From Nereocystis luetkeana (Eukaryota > Sar > Phaeophyceae > Laminariales > Laminariaceae): 64,000 bases of DNA. The stretch spans positions 4,652,940 through 4,716,939 of the forward strand of contig JARUPZ010000034.1 of NCBI GenBank assembly GCA_031213475.1, written 5' to 3'. The notes under the pieces are model-generated. The model was not told the origin of the DNA. It saw only the letters and a list, made by a program, of their open reading frames with translations, and did no database searches. The translations under genes were made by a program, and so were the position numbers. Below, piece by piece: positions 19,336 through 30,531 of this stretch; within the stretch, counting starts at the first letter, position 1, and each line of letters opens with the position of its first letter.

Positions 19336-19695
19336 CCGTGGCATGCCGTGTCACCACCTGCGGCAAAACCTTACACGGCGTCTTCCACGGCATACCACCG
19401 AACGCTCCACGGACCTCCACGGCATACCATAGAACCCTAACTCTAACCCTGATGCTGACCCTGACCCTAACGTAGGTGTCGTGGGCATTGGGGTGCCGCG
19501 GGGGTCGCAATGACATGCCGTGAGGTTGCCATGGAGTGCCGTGGCGGTTGCCGCAGGGGTTGCTATCGCTATGGTACCACCCATGGCATGCCACGTCACC
19601 CACCACAGCACCATGGAGTCCTATGCCACGCGATGGGATGCCGTGGGGATGCCATGGTATGCCGCGGGTGGTACAATGGTCATGCCACGCAAAAG
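19335..19695. repeat. CCATGGCATGCCGTGG-type minisatellite, unit 1
   Basis: Irregular iteration of short self-complementary words (GGCATGCC, CCATGG, CCGTGG, GGTATGCC) over about 360 bp, split in the middle by the telomere-like tract. Both strands carry the words, so the segment can fold extensively. Frames through it are Met/His/Pro/Trp or Cys/Arg/Gly-rich artefacts. Confidence 0.75.
19433..19470. repeat. Interstitial telomere-like CCCTAA tract, unit 1
   Basis: AACCCTAACTCTAACCCTGA followed by GACCCTGACCCTAACG: about five to six CCCTRA-type hexamers, some degenerate. Confidence 0.65.
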
Positions 19696-20722
19696 TCCAA
19701 AATAGTGCAGGACCCTGCATTTACAGCAGTGACCACAGAGAGTAGCTACCTGGTCGCGGCTTGATACGAACAAAAGTTGCCTGATATAAATATATGCGGC
19801 CCGAACACACAGTAGCAGCGTAGCCTGATGTGTGCGGGACACCAGTAGCAGCAGTTTTGTGCTCTGTACTCTATACTCGAACGAGTAGAGCATCAGGGCC
19901 GAGAGCAGATAGCTTGATGCGTGATAAAGATCTTCCGGTACTCATAGCTCGTGGCCTCAGGGCGGGTGGCTGCACGATGTGTGACAAAACAGTAGCGAAT
20001 GCACAGGTACGCAGCAGGTTGTGCTGTGGTATGCTTGTGGTGTCTGTCGATCTTTCCTGTTGAGCATAAGAGGTCAAATATCACTGGCCTAGGGTTAGCA
20101 GCGTAACATCTTCTGAAACCTAACACGAGCGGAAGATAGTCGTGTATTTTCGTGACAACGAAAGCAAGAAACAAATGAGGAAATGCAAAGCATGTTACTG
20201 TTACTGTCTACACTATAGCCTTAGCTCCAGCCTCACACAGCCAACAGAGGTAGTTCAAGTATCAATACTGCCAGAGCGAGTAACAATACTGCTGCTTCAT
20301 GTGTGTAGTGTGTGCATTGATAGTGTTAAGTGCCATATCGTGTCATGTGTGATCACACGATGAACGGTTACCCATCCTCCAAAGCACTGCACCCTGCTGA
20401 CATTATCGTTGCATTGAAAGTTTCCGCGCTTTTGTCGTTATTCCTGAAGATAATAATTCGTAATATTATTCATAATCCTCCAGCACTGCAGGTATACACG
20501 AGGCACGCGCGGGCCCAAGAAACAATACCCCCGCCAAGAAAACACCAGAAACAGCACCTCGCACAAACTAAAACCCACTACCACCAGGGCCAACACACAG
20601 CAGTCCCGACCGGTATCACGCCCTCTCTCTCGCGGCCAAAACAATAAACCGCCGCGTTTATCATCATCGGGTACCGTCCGTACTTAGTTGAACCTGGGCT
20701 TGAAAAGGTTTTAGATCTGCAG
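19696..20722. other. Stretch with no recognised gene
   Basis: Frames such as minus-strand 19893-20174 (93 aa) recur in all three units but show no motif. Equivalent stretches are 37796-38822 and 55501-56526. Confidence 0.35.
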
Positions 20723-20856
20723 ACACCACCACCACTACCACCACCACCACCAACGCCATCACCATCGCCACCACCATCGTCATCACAATAATCATCAGCA
20801 TCGTCATCACCATCCCCCCCATCACCACCACCACCACCACCACCACCACCATCATC
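20723..20856. repeat. ACC/ATC trinucleotide microsatellite, unit 1
   Basis: Mixed CAC, CAT and CGT triplets over about 130 bp. The Val/Met-rich minus-strand frame is an artefact of the repeat. Confidence 0.85.
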
Positions 20857-21532
20857 CGGGTATTTACCATACGTATTGCCAGCCCTACTGGAAAGTCACG
20901 AGGCATGGAGTCGGACCATACTTAATCGATTGCGCACGCACCCTTGCACCTATGCGTGTGCCTGTTTTATTCCCGATTGCTGAAACCATCAGCACACACC
21001 CCCTCCCTCTCCCGGACTCCACGCCAAGATTTTCAGCAATCCATCACGACTGGAAGACACGTCACAAATCAATCACGCGAATGTCATCGCACACGTCTTT
21101 TCAACACATGCTTCAGGTAAAAACTAAGACGGAAAAAAGATAGATAACATAGATGACAGGTATACTGGATACTCGTGTATCCCTTCATCAAGCTTTACCT
21201 CCGCATCATGAACCAAGGTAGCACAACACGGAATGCTCTGAGCGAGTACACGGGGGGGCGCGCGGCGGGAAGGGGGGGGGGGGGTCGTAGCATTTAAAAA
21301 ACAAATGCGGAAAAAATGAAAAATAACTTGAAAACACAATCGGAAATCACTGGAACTCGAAACGAAACCAAATGAGCAAAAATCGGCAATGATAGTCTTG
21401 AAAACGAAACCTGAACACTACCTCGAGGGAAGGGGAACCGTAGTCAACCCGCCGAAAGAAGAAACGGAGCTGTATGTACTTCGGATAATACTACAGTAGT
21501 AACAACACGGTGAAATGTCTGGCGGATGCTAC
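20857..21532. other. Stretch with no recognised gene
   Basis: It holds a G-run (21273-21285) and AT-rich DNA. Equivalent stretches are 38957-39632 and 56650-57328, where the G-run is interrupted by T or A. Confidence 0.4.
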
Positions 21533-21721
21533 AAGGTTGACTCTAACACATCCAATGAACGACACGTGTTACATGGTTGACGCTACCCCCACCCATGTCA
21601 GGATGGGCGTTCAATGGTTGACACAAGCCAACTCGGTGGAAACTGAATGATACATGGTTGACGTCGAACCCATGGCCAACAGAAGGAGGGGGCGGCACCG
21701 CCCCGCATCACCTATAATTTA
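21533..21721 (+). promoter_or_regulatory. Four GGTTGAC boxes, GC palindrome and TATA-like box (end of unit 1)
   Basis: GGTTGA starts at 21535, 21575, 21616 and 21656 (spacing 40, 41, 40), each preceded by CA and the last three by CAATG or CATG. The palindrome GGGGCGGCACCGCCCC is at 21689-21704 and TATAATTT at 21713-21720. The arrangement looks like a promoter reading rightward into the next unit. TTGAC is the core bound by WRKY-type factors in plants; which factor acts here is unknown. Confidence 0.45.
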
Positions 21722-21878
21722 CATTCTACCTACAGAACTTTCACTCTAGTTCATTTCTTACTGCACATATACACACGTCGAAGGAAAAAAGAGCGTCCAT
21801 CGCGTTTCTCCCTGCTCCCGTATCCCGCTCACAATCGCATTATTTGCACACACTCACGGAAAAGCATCAAAAACCGTT

Positions 21879-22112
21879 TCACACGGAGAGCAACAAGATC
21901 TTGACGTTTCGGGGGGCAAAGGGCTCGAGTCCTCGTCAGACAAGAAGGAAAAAAAGACCGAACGATGGTCGCCGCTCAGGTGAACTAGTCAAGCCTTTTC
22001 TCGTGAGAACTCCGTGACAAACTGTTCTTTTTTTTACGTACGGAGAGTAACAACATCCTAACGTGCCCTGGGCGAGCAAAGGGCTCGAATCCTCGTCACA
22101 CGCGAAAAAAGG
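21879..22112. repeat. Short direct repeat at the unit start
   Basis: Two related segments of about 75 bp, starting near 21879 and 22036, share ACGGAGAG(C/T)AACAA, GGGCTCGA(A/G)TCCTCGTCA and a following purine-rich run. The same pair lies near 39980/40136 and 57677/57835, and its second half near 134 in unit 1. The GGCTCGAATCC core resembles a Pol III B box, but no A box lies at the proper distance. I see no other function. Confidence 0.6.
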
Positions 22113-22227
22113 AGAAAACGTCTTAAGCGCAAAACATCCGAAGATCGCCGACTTCATTCCGCCTCTGCTTCTCGTCCCAAAGCCACGGTCGGTACCAACG
22201 TATACAGCGCACCGCTAAGACAGTATT

Positions 22228-22749
22228 ATGATGTGTCAGAAATCCGCGAACACCGAATGCCATGACGCAGAGTACACCAGGAATCTACGCAATTTGAACA
22301 GTATACTTGAGGCAAGCGGTACAGGAGGGGCGCGGGGGGAGCGGAACACAAAAAAGAAATCCAGGGGATATCATGAAATACCGCATTATCCCCGGAATCG
22401 ACCACATCGTGAAGGACCTAGACTACGGTACGTCGGTCGCGCGGTCGGCCGGTTGGAAGATCAAAAGGGACTGAGACAAAGGACGCCCCACAAAGCGCAC
22501 GTTTTTCTCAGCCAGGAAGGAACAAAAACAGTACAAGGGTTTTGGGACGTCACTCGCTACTGTCATCCGAGAGTGGGGAAACTTGAAACAGGATGTACAC
22601 ACGCAACAGCGATAGTATCAGTCTGGAGGGGGAAAAAACAGAGGGTTCCTCGGTACAACAACATTTTTCTTGAGTCAGGAAGAGAAGAAACAAAAAAAAC
22701 TAAAGGGTCTTGCTACTGCTTGTTGTACTGTCGTACTAAAACAGCTTGA
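22228..22749 (+). CDS. ORF-A copy in unit 2 (173 aa, altered C-terminus)
   Basis: Same frame as at 326. One A is missing in the final A-run, so the last residues are read in another frame. Doubtful as a gene. Confidence 0.17.
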   Translation: MMCQKSANTECHDAEYTRNLRNLNSILEASGTGGARGERNTKKKSRGYHEIPHYPRNRPHREGPRLRYVGRAVGRLEDQKGLRQRTPHKAHVFLSQEGTKTVQGFWDVTRYCHPRVGKLETGCTHATAIVSVWRGKKQRVPRYNNIFLESGREETKKTKGSCYCLLYCRTKTA

Positions 22750-22824
22750 ACCGCTTACTGAATTTCTCAGTCGGGTGGAAATCCTGACGAAGACTTGGGA
22801 TCTGCTGCACTCTGGCGCAAGAGA

Positions 22825-23086
22825 CGAACCGAACTGATTCGAGCCGAATGCATCCGAATCTAATTGCACCTGATCGTTGTATTTCGACTAAAACAGGGTT
22901 AAACGGAAAGGATGAGGACATAACAAGAACCGAGCTGATCGAGACTGAACAATTCCGAATAGAACGCAATCGACTCAGACGGCACTGAACTGGACCGAAT
23001 TGAATCGAATCGAATTGAACATAACATAACCAAATTTGGTTCGAATCGATCCGAAGGCAACCATACCGAATCCAACCGAGCACAAC
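22825..23086. repeat. CGAAT/GAACC tract, unit 2
   Basis: Same tract as at 924, with point changes that break several pentamers. Confidence 0.7.
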
Positions 23087-23242
23087 CAGATCGCGGGGGG
23101 CACAATAGTTACACGCCCACCGTCAATCTCCTCATTTTTTCCCTCGAAGCCCCCTGACCCCACCCGTGGGTCAGCCCGGGCAGGATAATCGCAGCGTCAG
23201 CAACACGCTTCGCGTCTGCATCGGGCGAACCAAACGACCGAG

Positions 23243-24500
23243 CTACGAGACGGGCATCAGCAGGCCGCCCGGACCCCAAAATACCAACGGTGTCGCTCCC
23301 GGCACCTGATGCTGGGCTCGGCTCAGACGCTGACGCCTGAGCTGCACCCTCTGATGCACCATGTGCTCCCTCTGGAGCTCCAGCCCTGCCTCCTGAAGCT
23401 GAAGGCGCACCCTTTGGCGCTGCAGCCGCGCACTCTGGTGAAGGAGTTGCAATCTCTGCTCGGCTACCACTCGCTCGCGCATAGCATCGCACTCCCGCGC
23501 AGGAAAGAAGTCGCCGTGGCGAGGCACTCTATAAACCGTCGCTCCGGCGGTGTTGCCCAAGGCGTTCTCCGTGGTAGGGAGGGGAATTTCCTGAATGCGC
23601 CTGCAGATTCCACCTTGATGCGATCCCACTGTGGCAGCACGTGTTCGGGCAACGCCTTCGAATCCTGGCGGCGTACGACGGCGAACCTGCTCAATGCCAA
23701 CGTTGCCGCTGCTGTCATCGCCACCACCACGCCCGCCGTTACGGGCACCACCACCGCCACCATCGCCGCCACTGCCACCACCACCACCACCACCCCCGCC
23801 ATCCCCACCACCACCACCACCATTACCACCACCACGATCATCTCCGACCTCGGCTTCTGGGGAGCGAGACCCCGCACCAGGGGCAACAGGGATAGCGGCG
23901 GTAGCGGCGACGGTGGTCGGCGGCTCAACGACGACCGCCATGTTGCCGCCCGGGGGCGAGTTGCTCCCATGCACATCTAGCACGCTCACCCAGCGCTGGG
24001 AGACGGGGCGGTGTGGGACCGGGGTGACGAGCCCGATCCCGACGCCGGTAGTTGATTGGCCTGTTCTCGTCTCGGTGGGAGCGCGAGCGTAAGAAGCAAT
24101 ATCCTGCGGGTATCCTCGGGTTCCGCGGCCCACGGGCGTGCGGACGATGCTATTCGCGTCGCTTCCTGTACAATGGTTGTCGGCGGGGTGACCTCGGGTA
24201 AACGGTGCCACCACCGCCACCACCTCCGGCTACGGTACCGCGAGGCTCCGGACCAGCGGCAACAGCCGTAGCGGCGACGGTAGTGGTGCGCGGCGGCTGA
24301 ACCGTGGCCCTCGCGTCACCGCCCGTGGACATAAGCATTCTCTCGACGCCCGCAACATTCCAGCAGTGCTGGGGGAGGGTATCGTGAGAGGCGGGGGCCT
24401 TGGTCCCGGTGAAGACAATGGCTTGTCCCGGTCCCGTCGTAGCGGAAGTGTGAGATCGAGTTGCGCCCCGCTGTTGGTCCCCGGTGATGCTTCGGCCCAT
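23243..24500 (-). pseudogene. ORF-B copy broken by a 1-bp insertion, unit 2
   Basis: The start (24500) and the TAG stop (23243) correspond to those of unit 1. One extra G near 24196 (GACCTCGGGTAAAC where the others read GACCTCCGTAAAC) shifts the frame about 100 residues in. The downstream Gly-rich and coiled-coil part stays open as a 326-residue frame. The break could be real decay, or a sign that this segment is not exonic. Confidence 0.45.
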
Positions 24501-24544
24501 GGCTGCGTGGGTGACTCCTCTAACGCGTCCCTAAACGGCATTTG

Positions 24545-26832
24545 TTAGTACAGAAAGAAGCATACACAGGGGCGGGGAAGGCATACGAAGGAGGTGTACT
24601 CATTATCATGCATGGTCGTAGAAGTATGACCGTAGATCCTCTCATCCCTACCATGCCGGGACGGGGGGGGTTAAGGTCAACAGAGGTACATTTGTTGTAC
24701 ATAGGGAATCACGCTGGACGGGGGGGGGGGGCTTAGGTTGACAGAGGTACCTTTGTTGTGCAGAGGCGAACATACGGAGGTAAGAGGGCTAAAGGTTAGA
24801 GGTACATCTGTACAGAGGGAAATATACGGAGGGGCGGGAGGGGGGCATGGTTAACAGAGGGGTGTGTTTATTCCCTTACTTTCGTTTTGAGTTTACATCT
24901 ACTGGAGACGTTTGTCCTGCGCACACGGTGATAAAAGGTTTTAACTTCAAACTGACAGCTTCACAGAGAAAACAATGCGGCACATAGCGTAAAATCGGAA
25001 CAGCTCAGAATTCGAAGGCCAGAACTATCGGGGGAGAGGGGTTGAGGTTAGTTTGCCAGAGCAGTTTTTCCCACTTACTTCCGTCTACGTGTCTACAAAG
25101 AGTGTTTTCCTACAGAGGGTAAATTAAATCAGTCCATCGACCGATGTTTTGACAGAGGAAATAATATGTGGGAGGGGCAGAGCTACATTAGGTTTCCTTT
25201 CTACCTTGTCCTGTTTTGTTTTGTTTTGTTTATCTTCCGGCGGATGGGTAAAACAAAGCTAGACCCTTTTACTGCCGCACTGTACGTAAAAAAGATATTC
25301 AACTCCTATCCCGGGTAATCCATTTGTCCCCCAAGCGTACGAGCTATCGTCAACAGATTTACCCCCCACGTGTTTCCTTTCTTCCGTGTATACACCTACT
25401 GCGAGTGTCGTCCTACAAACACGGCGTCAAATCGTTGGCACTTGAAACCACATGTTGACAGACTGAAAGAAAATTTAGGTTGGGGGGGGGGCAGCAATTA
25501 TCGAGGGGGTTATTTCCCGTTGGTGCCGTCTACCGATTTGTATCTACTGAGAGAATCGCCCTACCAACATGGTGTCGATAACGCTGAAATAAAAAAGAGG
25601 GAGCTCAACAGAGGAACGAATACGGGGAAAGGAGCGTCAAGGTGAGACTCTCAGAGTAGTTTTTCCCACATGCTTCCGTCTATGTATCTACTGAGAATGA
25701 CGTTTTACGAGGACGACGATGTCAAAGTGTCATACACATTTTAATCATCTGTTTGACATAATAACTCAAAATACAGGATAAAACGTCATCTACTCTGTTT
25801 TTTTTCTCCATGGCCTATGTCTTTAGCCTCCGAGCTATCTATCAAGAGGGTCCTCGGACATACACGAAGTGCCAAGTGTGGCATTTTACACGTGAAGCGG
25901 TTATTCGACAGAGAAATTGATCCGGGGGGCAGGGGGGGCGAGAATAATCACATATAGACCTCTTTTCGTTTATCATGCTTGCGTATATTCATCAATCTAC
26001 TCAGAGCTGTCCGTCCTACAAACGAAGGCGTGGAAATGGAAAAACTTGAAACGACAATTCTAGAGAGATAGGAAAAAATAAGAGGGCAGGGGGGTTAAGG
26101 TTTGGTTAACAGAGCGGTTTTTTCCCCTCGCATACCTATTTGTATGCTAGTGTCGAGCGCAGCAGTAAGGCGTCATCAAAACATTATTACTTGAAACGAA
26201 AACACCTGACAGGCAAAGAAAACCGAGGGTTTTATCTCTATCTCTCTTTCCCTCGTCTGTACACCTACTCAAGGGCTATTGATATCGACTCATGTTTTGT
26301 CTCAACACCCTCATGTTCTTGTTTTTTTTGCCTGAACGAGGGACGCTAAGCGTTCCTGAATTTTCGATATCAGTTTCAATTGCCAATTTAGGAAATTTGT
26401 TTCGTTTTTCGTTTCCTTTGACCAAAAGAGAAAACGAAAAGGGGGGGGGAGACTGACAATAGGTAAGAATGGCCCAATAGTATCGCTCTACGAAAACACC
26501 ATTGAATGGCTAAACCTAAAAACCGACTTTGGGCGTGGAACTAAATAAATACAGGGGGGGTGGGGATTTAAGATGAACAGAGATATTCTTTATTTTTGCC
26601 TCTATCAGCGCATCTACATAGATTATCATCGGACAAACATGGAAGCAAAACTCAAGTCGATCCTTCGACCGAGGAAATAATCCGGAAGGGAGGGAGGGCG
26701 GGAGGAAGGGAATGGTCTAATAACAGACGGAGTTTTGTTCAAGTTCGTCCCTCTTGACATCTGTCCACTCAACGTTTCATAGAGTAAAACTTTGGCACAT
26801 CAGTTTCATGGAGGAAAAAAGGGTTAGATGTA
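24545..26832. repeat. Degenerate satellite-like region, unit 2
   Basis: Same region as in unit 1. The G-run is only 9 bases (26441-26449). Confidence 0.55.
24569..24670 (-). promoter_or_regulatory. Leader-like repeat upstream of ORF-B, unit 2
   Basis: Same element as at 2664, reading CATGGTCGTAGAAG. Confidence 0.35.
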
Positions 26833-26859
26833 GGGGTTTGGGTTTGGGTTTGGGTTAGG
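26833..26859. repeat. (GGGTTT)n tract, unit 2, one repeat shorter
   Basis: 27 bp, exactly six bases shorter than in the other three units, consistent with loss of one hexamer. Confidence 0.8.
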
Positions 26860-27373
26860 ATTTGGACTCAACTACATTCAACAACTTCGTCGAAGCCGGG
26901 CCGAATCGAATACAAGGCTCGTAAACACGACCCAAAGTAGAAATAACGTACAATAATTAACATATCACCTACTACATACCAGTACGGTATTGTTGTTTTC
27001 TACGAATAGGCAACAACACCCTACGTCTTTCTCCCTACGTAGTACAGTGTTTTCGTCTAGCTTTGATTCGCCCAGGCCCTAGAAAGTTGGCCTGTTTAGC
27101 TGTGCCACTTCCATGTCCACCAATATTCCGTTGTCACACAACACACGCTGTCGTGAAGGAATGCCGAGGCTATTTCATCGCTCATATGTTTATCGTGTCG
27201 TGGACAGGCGACCGGTGGGGAGTTGTTGTGGGAAGCAACAACAATGTCAACCACAACGACATCGAACAACAAAACCCGCAACAGCATCATCGACAAAAAA
27301 CACCGACAGCAGCATAACCAGCAACAACACACCGATACATAGCAACAACAAACAATGACAAAGACAGTAACAG

Positions 27374-28813
27374 CTAACGCAATAACAAAGAACAACTACA
27401 GTACAGTAAGCCAACCACATGATACAACAACGGAATCTCTCTCACCCCAGTTTGCGAGGCCGGATTCCTCTGCGGCCAACGCTCGTGCGCAACAGGCGGT
27501 GGCGTCGGATCCTCTGTCTCGCAACCACTGTCGCCTCCAAGGTTGGACATCTTCTTGCCGCCCAAGGCTGTCCCACCGCTGCCACCCCCCCCACCCCCAC
27601 CACCGCCACCGCCGCCACCACCACCACCGCCACCCACACCTCCACCTTCGCGGTCGATCACGCGACTTACACCGTTCCGGCCACCGTCGTAACAGCGGCC
27701 TCTGCTAACCCTACCCTCTCCACAACATGCTGACATAGCCGGCGGAGCGTGGCTCATACGTTCGGGGCTCTTCTTCCTGAGCACCCGGCAGAAGGGCATG
27801 GCGTTGTTGCTGCTGTTCAAAACGCCTATTGGGCACCCAGCAGCCCGGCAGACCACACCGGCAGCCTCGGCGCCGTGTTCGCTGTAGACCGCAAGCTCGA
27901 GCGCCGCTGCGGCCATCTCCGAAGGTCTCGATCCCTTGAGGTAGCCGGCCCTCAGCCACCTCAGCGCGGTTTTCCCCGCGCGCTCACCGATGCTAACGGT
28001 TTGGGCTTCGAGAAGCGCCCCTTCCGAAACCGCGCGAGCGATGAAGTGGTGGAGGAACGTCCACGGCGTCTCCGGGAGAACGGAGAAGCGCACGCTCTCG
28101 CAGAAACGCCATTCTACACGTTCCATCGCTTGCGATGCCCTGCGGTACTCCTCCCTCTCAGACACACCGCAGGCGTCCAGCAGACGGGGCAGGAGAGACC
28201 CCTGCGAAAAACACTCGTCCAGCTTTAGCGCCATATAGACGCAGACGGCCGGGATGAGGAAATGGTCCGGCAGCTCTTCGTCCTGGACACTTCCGTCGTC
28301 ACCGTCGTCGCTACCAATACCAAGGCTACCAACGCCAGCACCCCAACCAGTCAACCCAACACCACCGCTACCACCACCCCCCCAACCACTCCAATTACTA
28401 TCTCCGCCACCTCCGCCACCACCACCACCACCACCGCCGACGCCACCACCACCAATACCACCCCAACCAGCACCAGTACCACCACCACGACCATCCCCAG
28501 CCCCAGTCCCACCATCACCACCGCCACCACCGCCGCCCCCCGTCGGGGACACCAATGTACCGTAGCACCTCCCTATGTTTACATAGACAGACGTAACCGC
28601 ATCCAGGGTGGCTTCGTGGGGTACGTGAAACCCCCCTTCCACGGCCAGCTGTTCGATTATCTCATCCGCCTTCGCTAGTAGCGCTCCCAGCCGAACGGGC
28701 GACAACGCCTCGAACCCCCGCTGGATAACGGGGTAGTCAACTTCTTCCTTGGTATAGGCATGCCTGAGCAGGGCGTCAACCTCTGGGGTGGAGAGGTTGA
28801 CCGTCCCGACCAA
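27374..28813 (-). CDS. Cyclin-box protein copy, unit 2
   Basis: Same length (479 codons) and same stop. Against unit 1 I count about 10 nucleotide changes in 1.48 kb, with only M80I and R201C in the ordered cyclin-box parts. A Val interrupts the first Gly run without changing its length. Loss of Met80 removes the first internal ATG, which supports a start in an upstream exon. Confidence 0.75.
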   Translation of the reverse strand: MVGTVNLSTPEVDALLRHAYTKEEVDYPVIQRGFEALSPVRLGALLAKADEIIEQLAVEGGFHVPHEATLDAVTSVYVNIGRCYGTLVSPTGGGGGGGGDGGTGAGDGRGGGTGAGWGGIGGGGVGGGGGGGGGGGGDSNWSGWGGGGSGGVGLTGWGAGVGSLGIGSDDGDDGSVQDEELPDHFLIPAVCVYMALKLDECFSQGSLLPRLLDACGVSEREEYRRASQAMERVEWRFCESVRFSVLPETPWTFLHHFIARAVSEGALLEAQTVSIGERAGKTALRWLRAGYLKGSRPSEMAAAALELAVYSEHGAEAAGVVCRAAGCPIGVLNSSNNAMPFCRVLRKKSPERMSHAPPAMSACCGEGRVSRGRCYDGGRNGVSRVIDREGGGVGGGGGGGGGGGGGGGGGGSGGTALGGKKMSNLGGDSGCETEDPTPPPVAHERWPQRNPASQTGVREIPLLYHVVGLLYCSCSLLLR

Positions 28814-28925
28814 GTTAGCGGAGCCGGGATATACCTTCTTGTTGATGGGCGCCTTTAGGAATGGTGGAGCGGGGCGCGGTACGTGCGCAGAGAGATGGAC
28901 GTGTAGGAACCAGAGAGGGGGGGGA

Positions 28926-29020
28926 ACGGGAGCAGGCGGGGAGTGTGCTCATTGTCATGCATAGGCGTAGTCGTGTGACCATAGACCATCGCATTCTTAC
29001 AATGCCGAGAGGGGGCGGGG
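28926..29020 (-). promoter_or_regulatory. Leader-like repeat upstream of the cyclin gene, unit 2
   Basis: Single-copy form of the element at 7029. Confidence 0.4.
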
Positions 29021-29401
29021 AGGGGGGGGGGGCAGGGAGAGAGAGAGAGCAAGAGATGGAGAGAGGGAAAAATGGTGAGAGAAACGAATCGATGTTTACA
29101 GATGTCTCCTTTCTGGTGACTATGCCTTCTGTTCCTTTGGGCTGTATATACTTCAAACTTGCACCTACTGGTGAGCCTTTCGTTCTGTGTTGGGCTATAG
29201 ACTTCAAACTTTCAACAGCCGGCGGGCCTTTCGTCTTTTATTCACGTCATGAGAGCTTCACAGCTGTTTCTTTTTTCAATACTGGTACAAAATTTGTACC
29301 CTTTTCAGTATATGGGACTTATGATGTTCAGGTGGGAAGCGTCAGACAGTCTTAGACTTTAGTGGAACACAAAGCATGCAGTGTCACAAGAGAGTAACAC
29401 A

Positions 29402-29440
29402 ACAGCAGCAGCCAGCAGCAGAAGCAGCAGCAGCAGCAGG
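29402..29440. repeat. CAG tract, unit 2 (shorter)
   Basis: One fewer repeat than unit 1, with a different interruption (GAAGCAG). Confidence 0.85.
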
Positions 29441-30070
29441 AGCGGTGCAGGCAGTGCCGCTGCTGCTATATTTCCACCGCCGTTGCTGCTGTGCTGCTTG
29501 CAGTTGTTCTGTCGCTCTCTCTTCTGCGTAACTCCCAAAACTGAACACCCTTCTGCTGTTGTTGAGCTCAGCACGCACTTACTCATTGCGTGATGTAGAC
29601 CAATTGATGTCGACCGAGCGTTTCGTTTTTGTTGCTTGCTGTACGTTTTTGGTGACAGCTGTGTGTGTGTGCACTACTGCTTGAATCAACCAAAACGGTT
29701 TGCCTTTTTCTCAGCACACACAATGGTGCCGCCTCCACTATCCCCGATAGACCCAAATGATTTACACATTGTTTTGTCAACCTAACTCCTTGCACTTTGC
29801 TACCTTAGGGTTAAGTTTGAGGTAAGTAGAAAATCATCGGCCTTGCGTCACCCCGAGTCCGAGGGGGGGGTCTTGTAGAGAGTGCCGAGTTCCGTTTACG
29901 ACATGTGCTGTTTTTCGAGCACAAGCAGTTGTTGCAGTTGATCAAAGAAATACGGCATGAGCAACCAGCCACCCCTGGGGGTCAGCGGCATCTCCGTGGC
30001 CTTTGTATCTTTGTTACGCATGAGTCATGAGCTCGATTCCGATGTTCTTAGTGATTGTGATATTGAAATA

Positions 30071-30327
30071 CAGTAGACACGAGTCGAATAATACGAGCCT
30101 GTTGGTCAAGTAGACACGGTTTTGTTCTTAAGAAGAGGTGAACGCGACTCTATTGTTGAAGTAGACACGGAATTTCGTTGAAGTGGTTAACACGGCTCTA
30201 TCGTTGAAGTAGTCGCGATTTCATCGTTCAAGTAGACACGACCCAATCTGCTGTGGGTGGACTAGGCACGAATATGTCGGTGAGGTGTATACGACTCAAA
30301 TTGATGCAGAGGAAGTAGATGCGACGC
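30071..30327. repeat. AGTAGACACG degenerate array, unit 2
   Basis: Ten recognisable copies of (A)AGTAGACACGR, several preceded by GTTG or GTTC, at intervals of 21-36 bp (near 30072, 30108, 30135, 30159, 30181, 30207, 30230, 30261, 30282 and 30313). It lies just upstream of the frame with 9-residue repeats. It could be a decayed minisatellite or a cluster of protein-binding sites. Confidence 0.65.
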
Positions 30328-30531
30328 GGGTTTCATCGGGACTAACAGCAACTAACATCGTTGACAAGAAAAATCAGCGAAGAGCGATTTTCCTTCGTTG
30401 TTATATCGTGAGCACTAGAACTGCAGTTCGATTATGAACATCGGCGAGCGTGCAAGGAATGAACATTAACCCCTGTAGACTTGTGAGCATATTTTCAGGG
30501 ACACAGCATAACTCAGGATCAGTGTGGCATA

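Larger units (their letters stand above)
1..21902. repeat. Macrosatellite unit 1 (about 17.6 kb core plus insertions)
   Basis: The first base corresponds to 21903 of the next copy, so this is one full period, arbitrarily phased at a GACGTTTCGGGG motif. It is about 4 kb longer than the other units because it holds a 3,890-bp LTR element (9030-12919), a 410-bp LTR-like insert (8135-8544) and an extra MITE (17193-17296). It lacks about 265 bp of the AGTAGACACG repeat kept in units 2 and 3. The order of all shared landmarks (ORF-A, ORF-B, satellite, cyclin, minisatellite, MITE, LINE, telomere-like tract) is the same in every unit, all in the same orientation. Confidence 0.97.

Noticed and set aside
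19510-19764. Cys/Arg/Gly and Met/Pro/Trp-rich small frames
   Set aside because: They arise from the CCATGGCATGCC-type minisatellite in all frames and have no other support.
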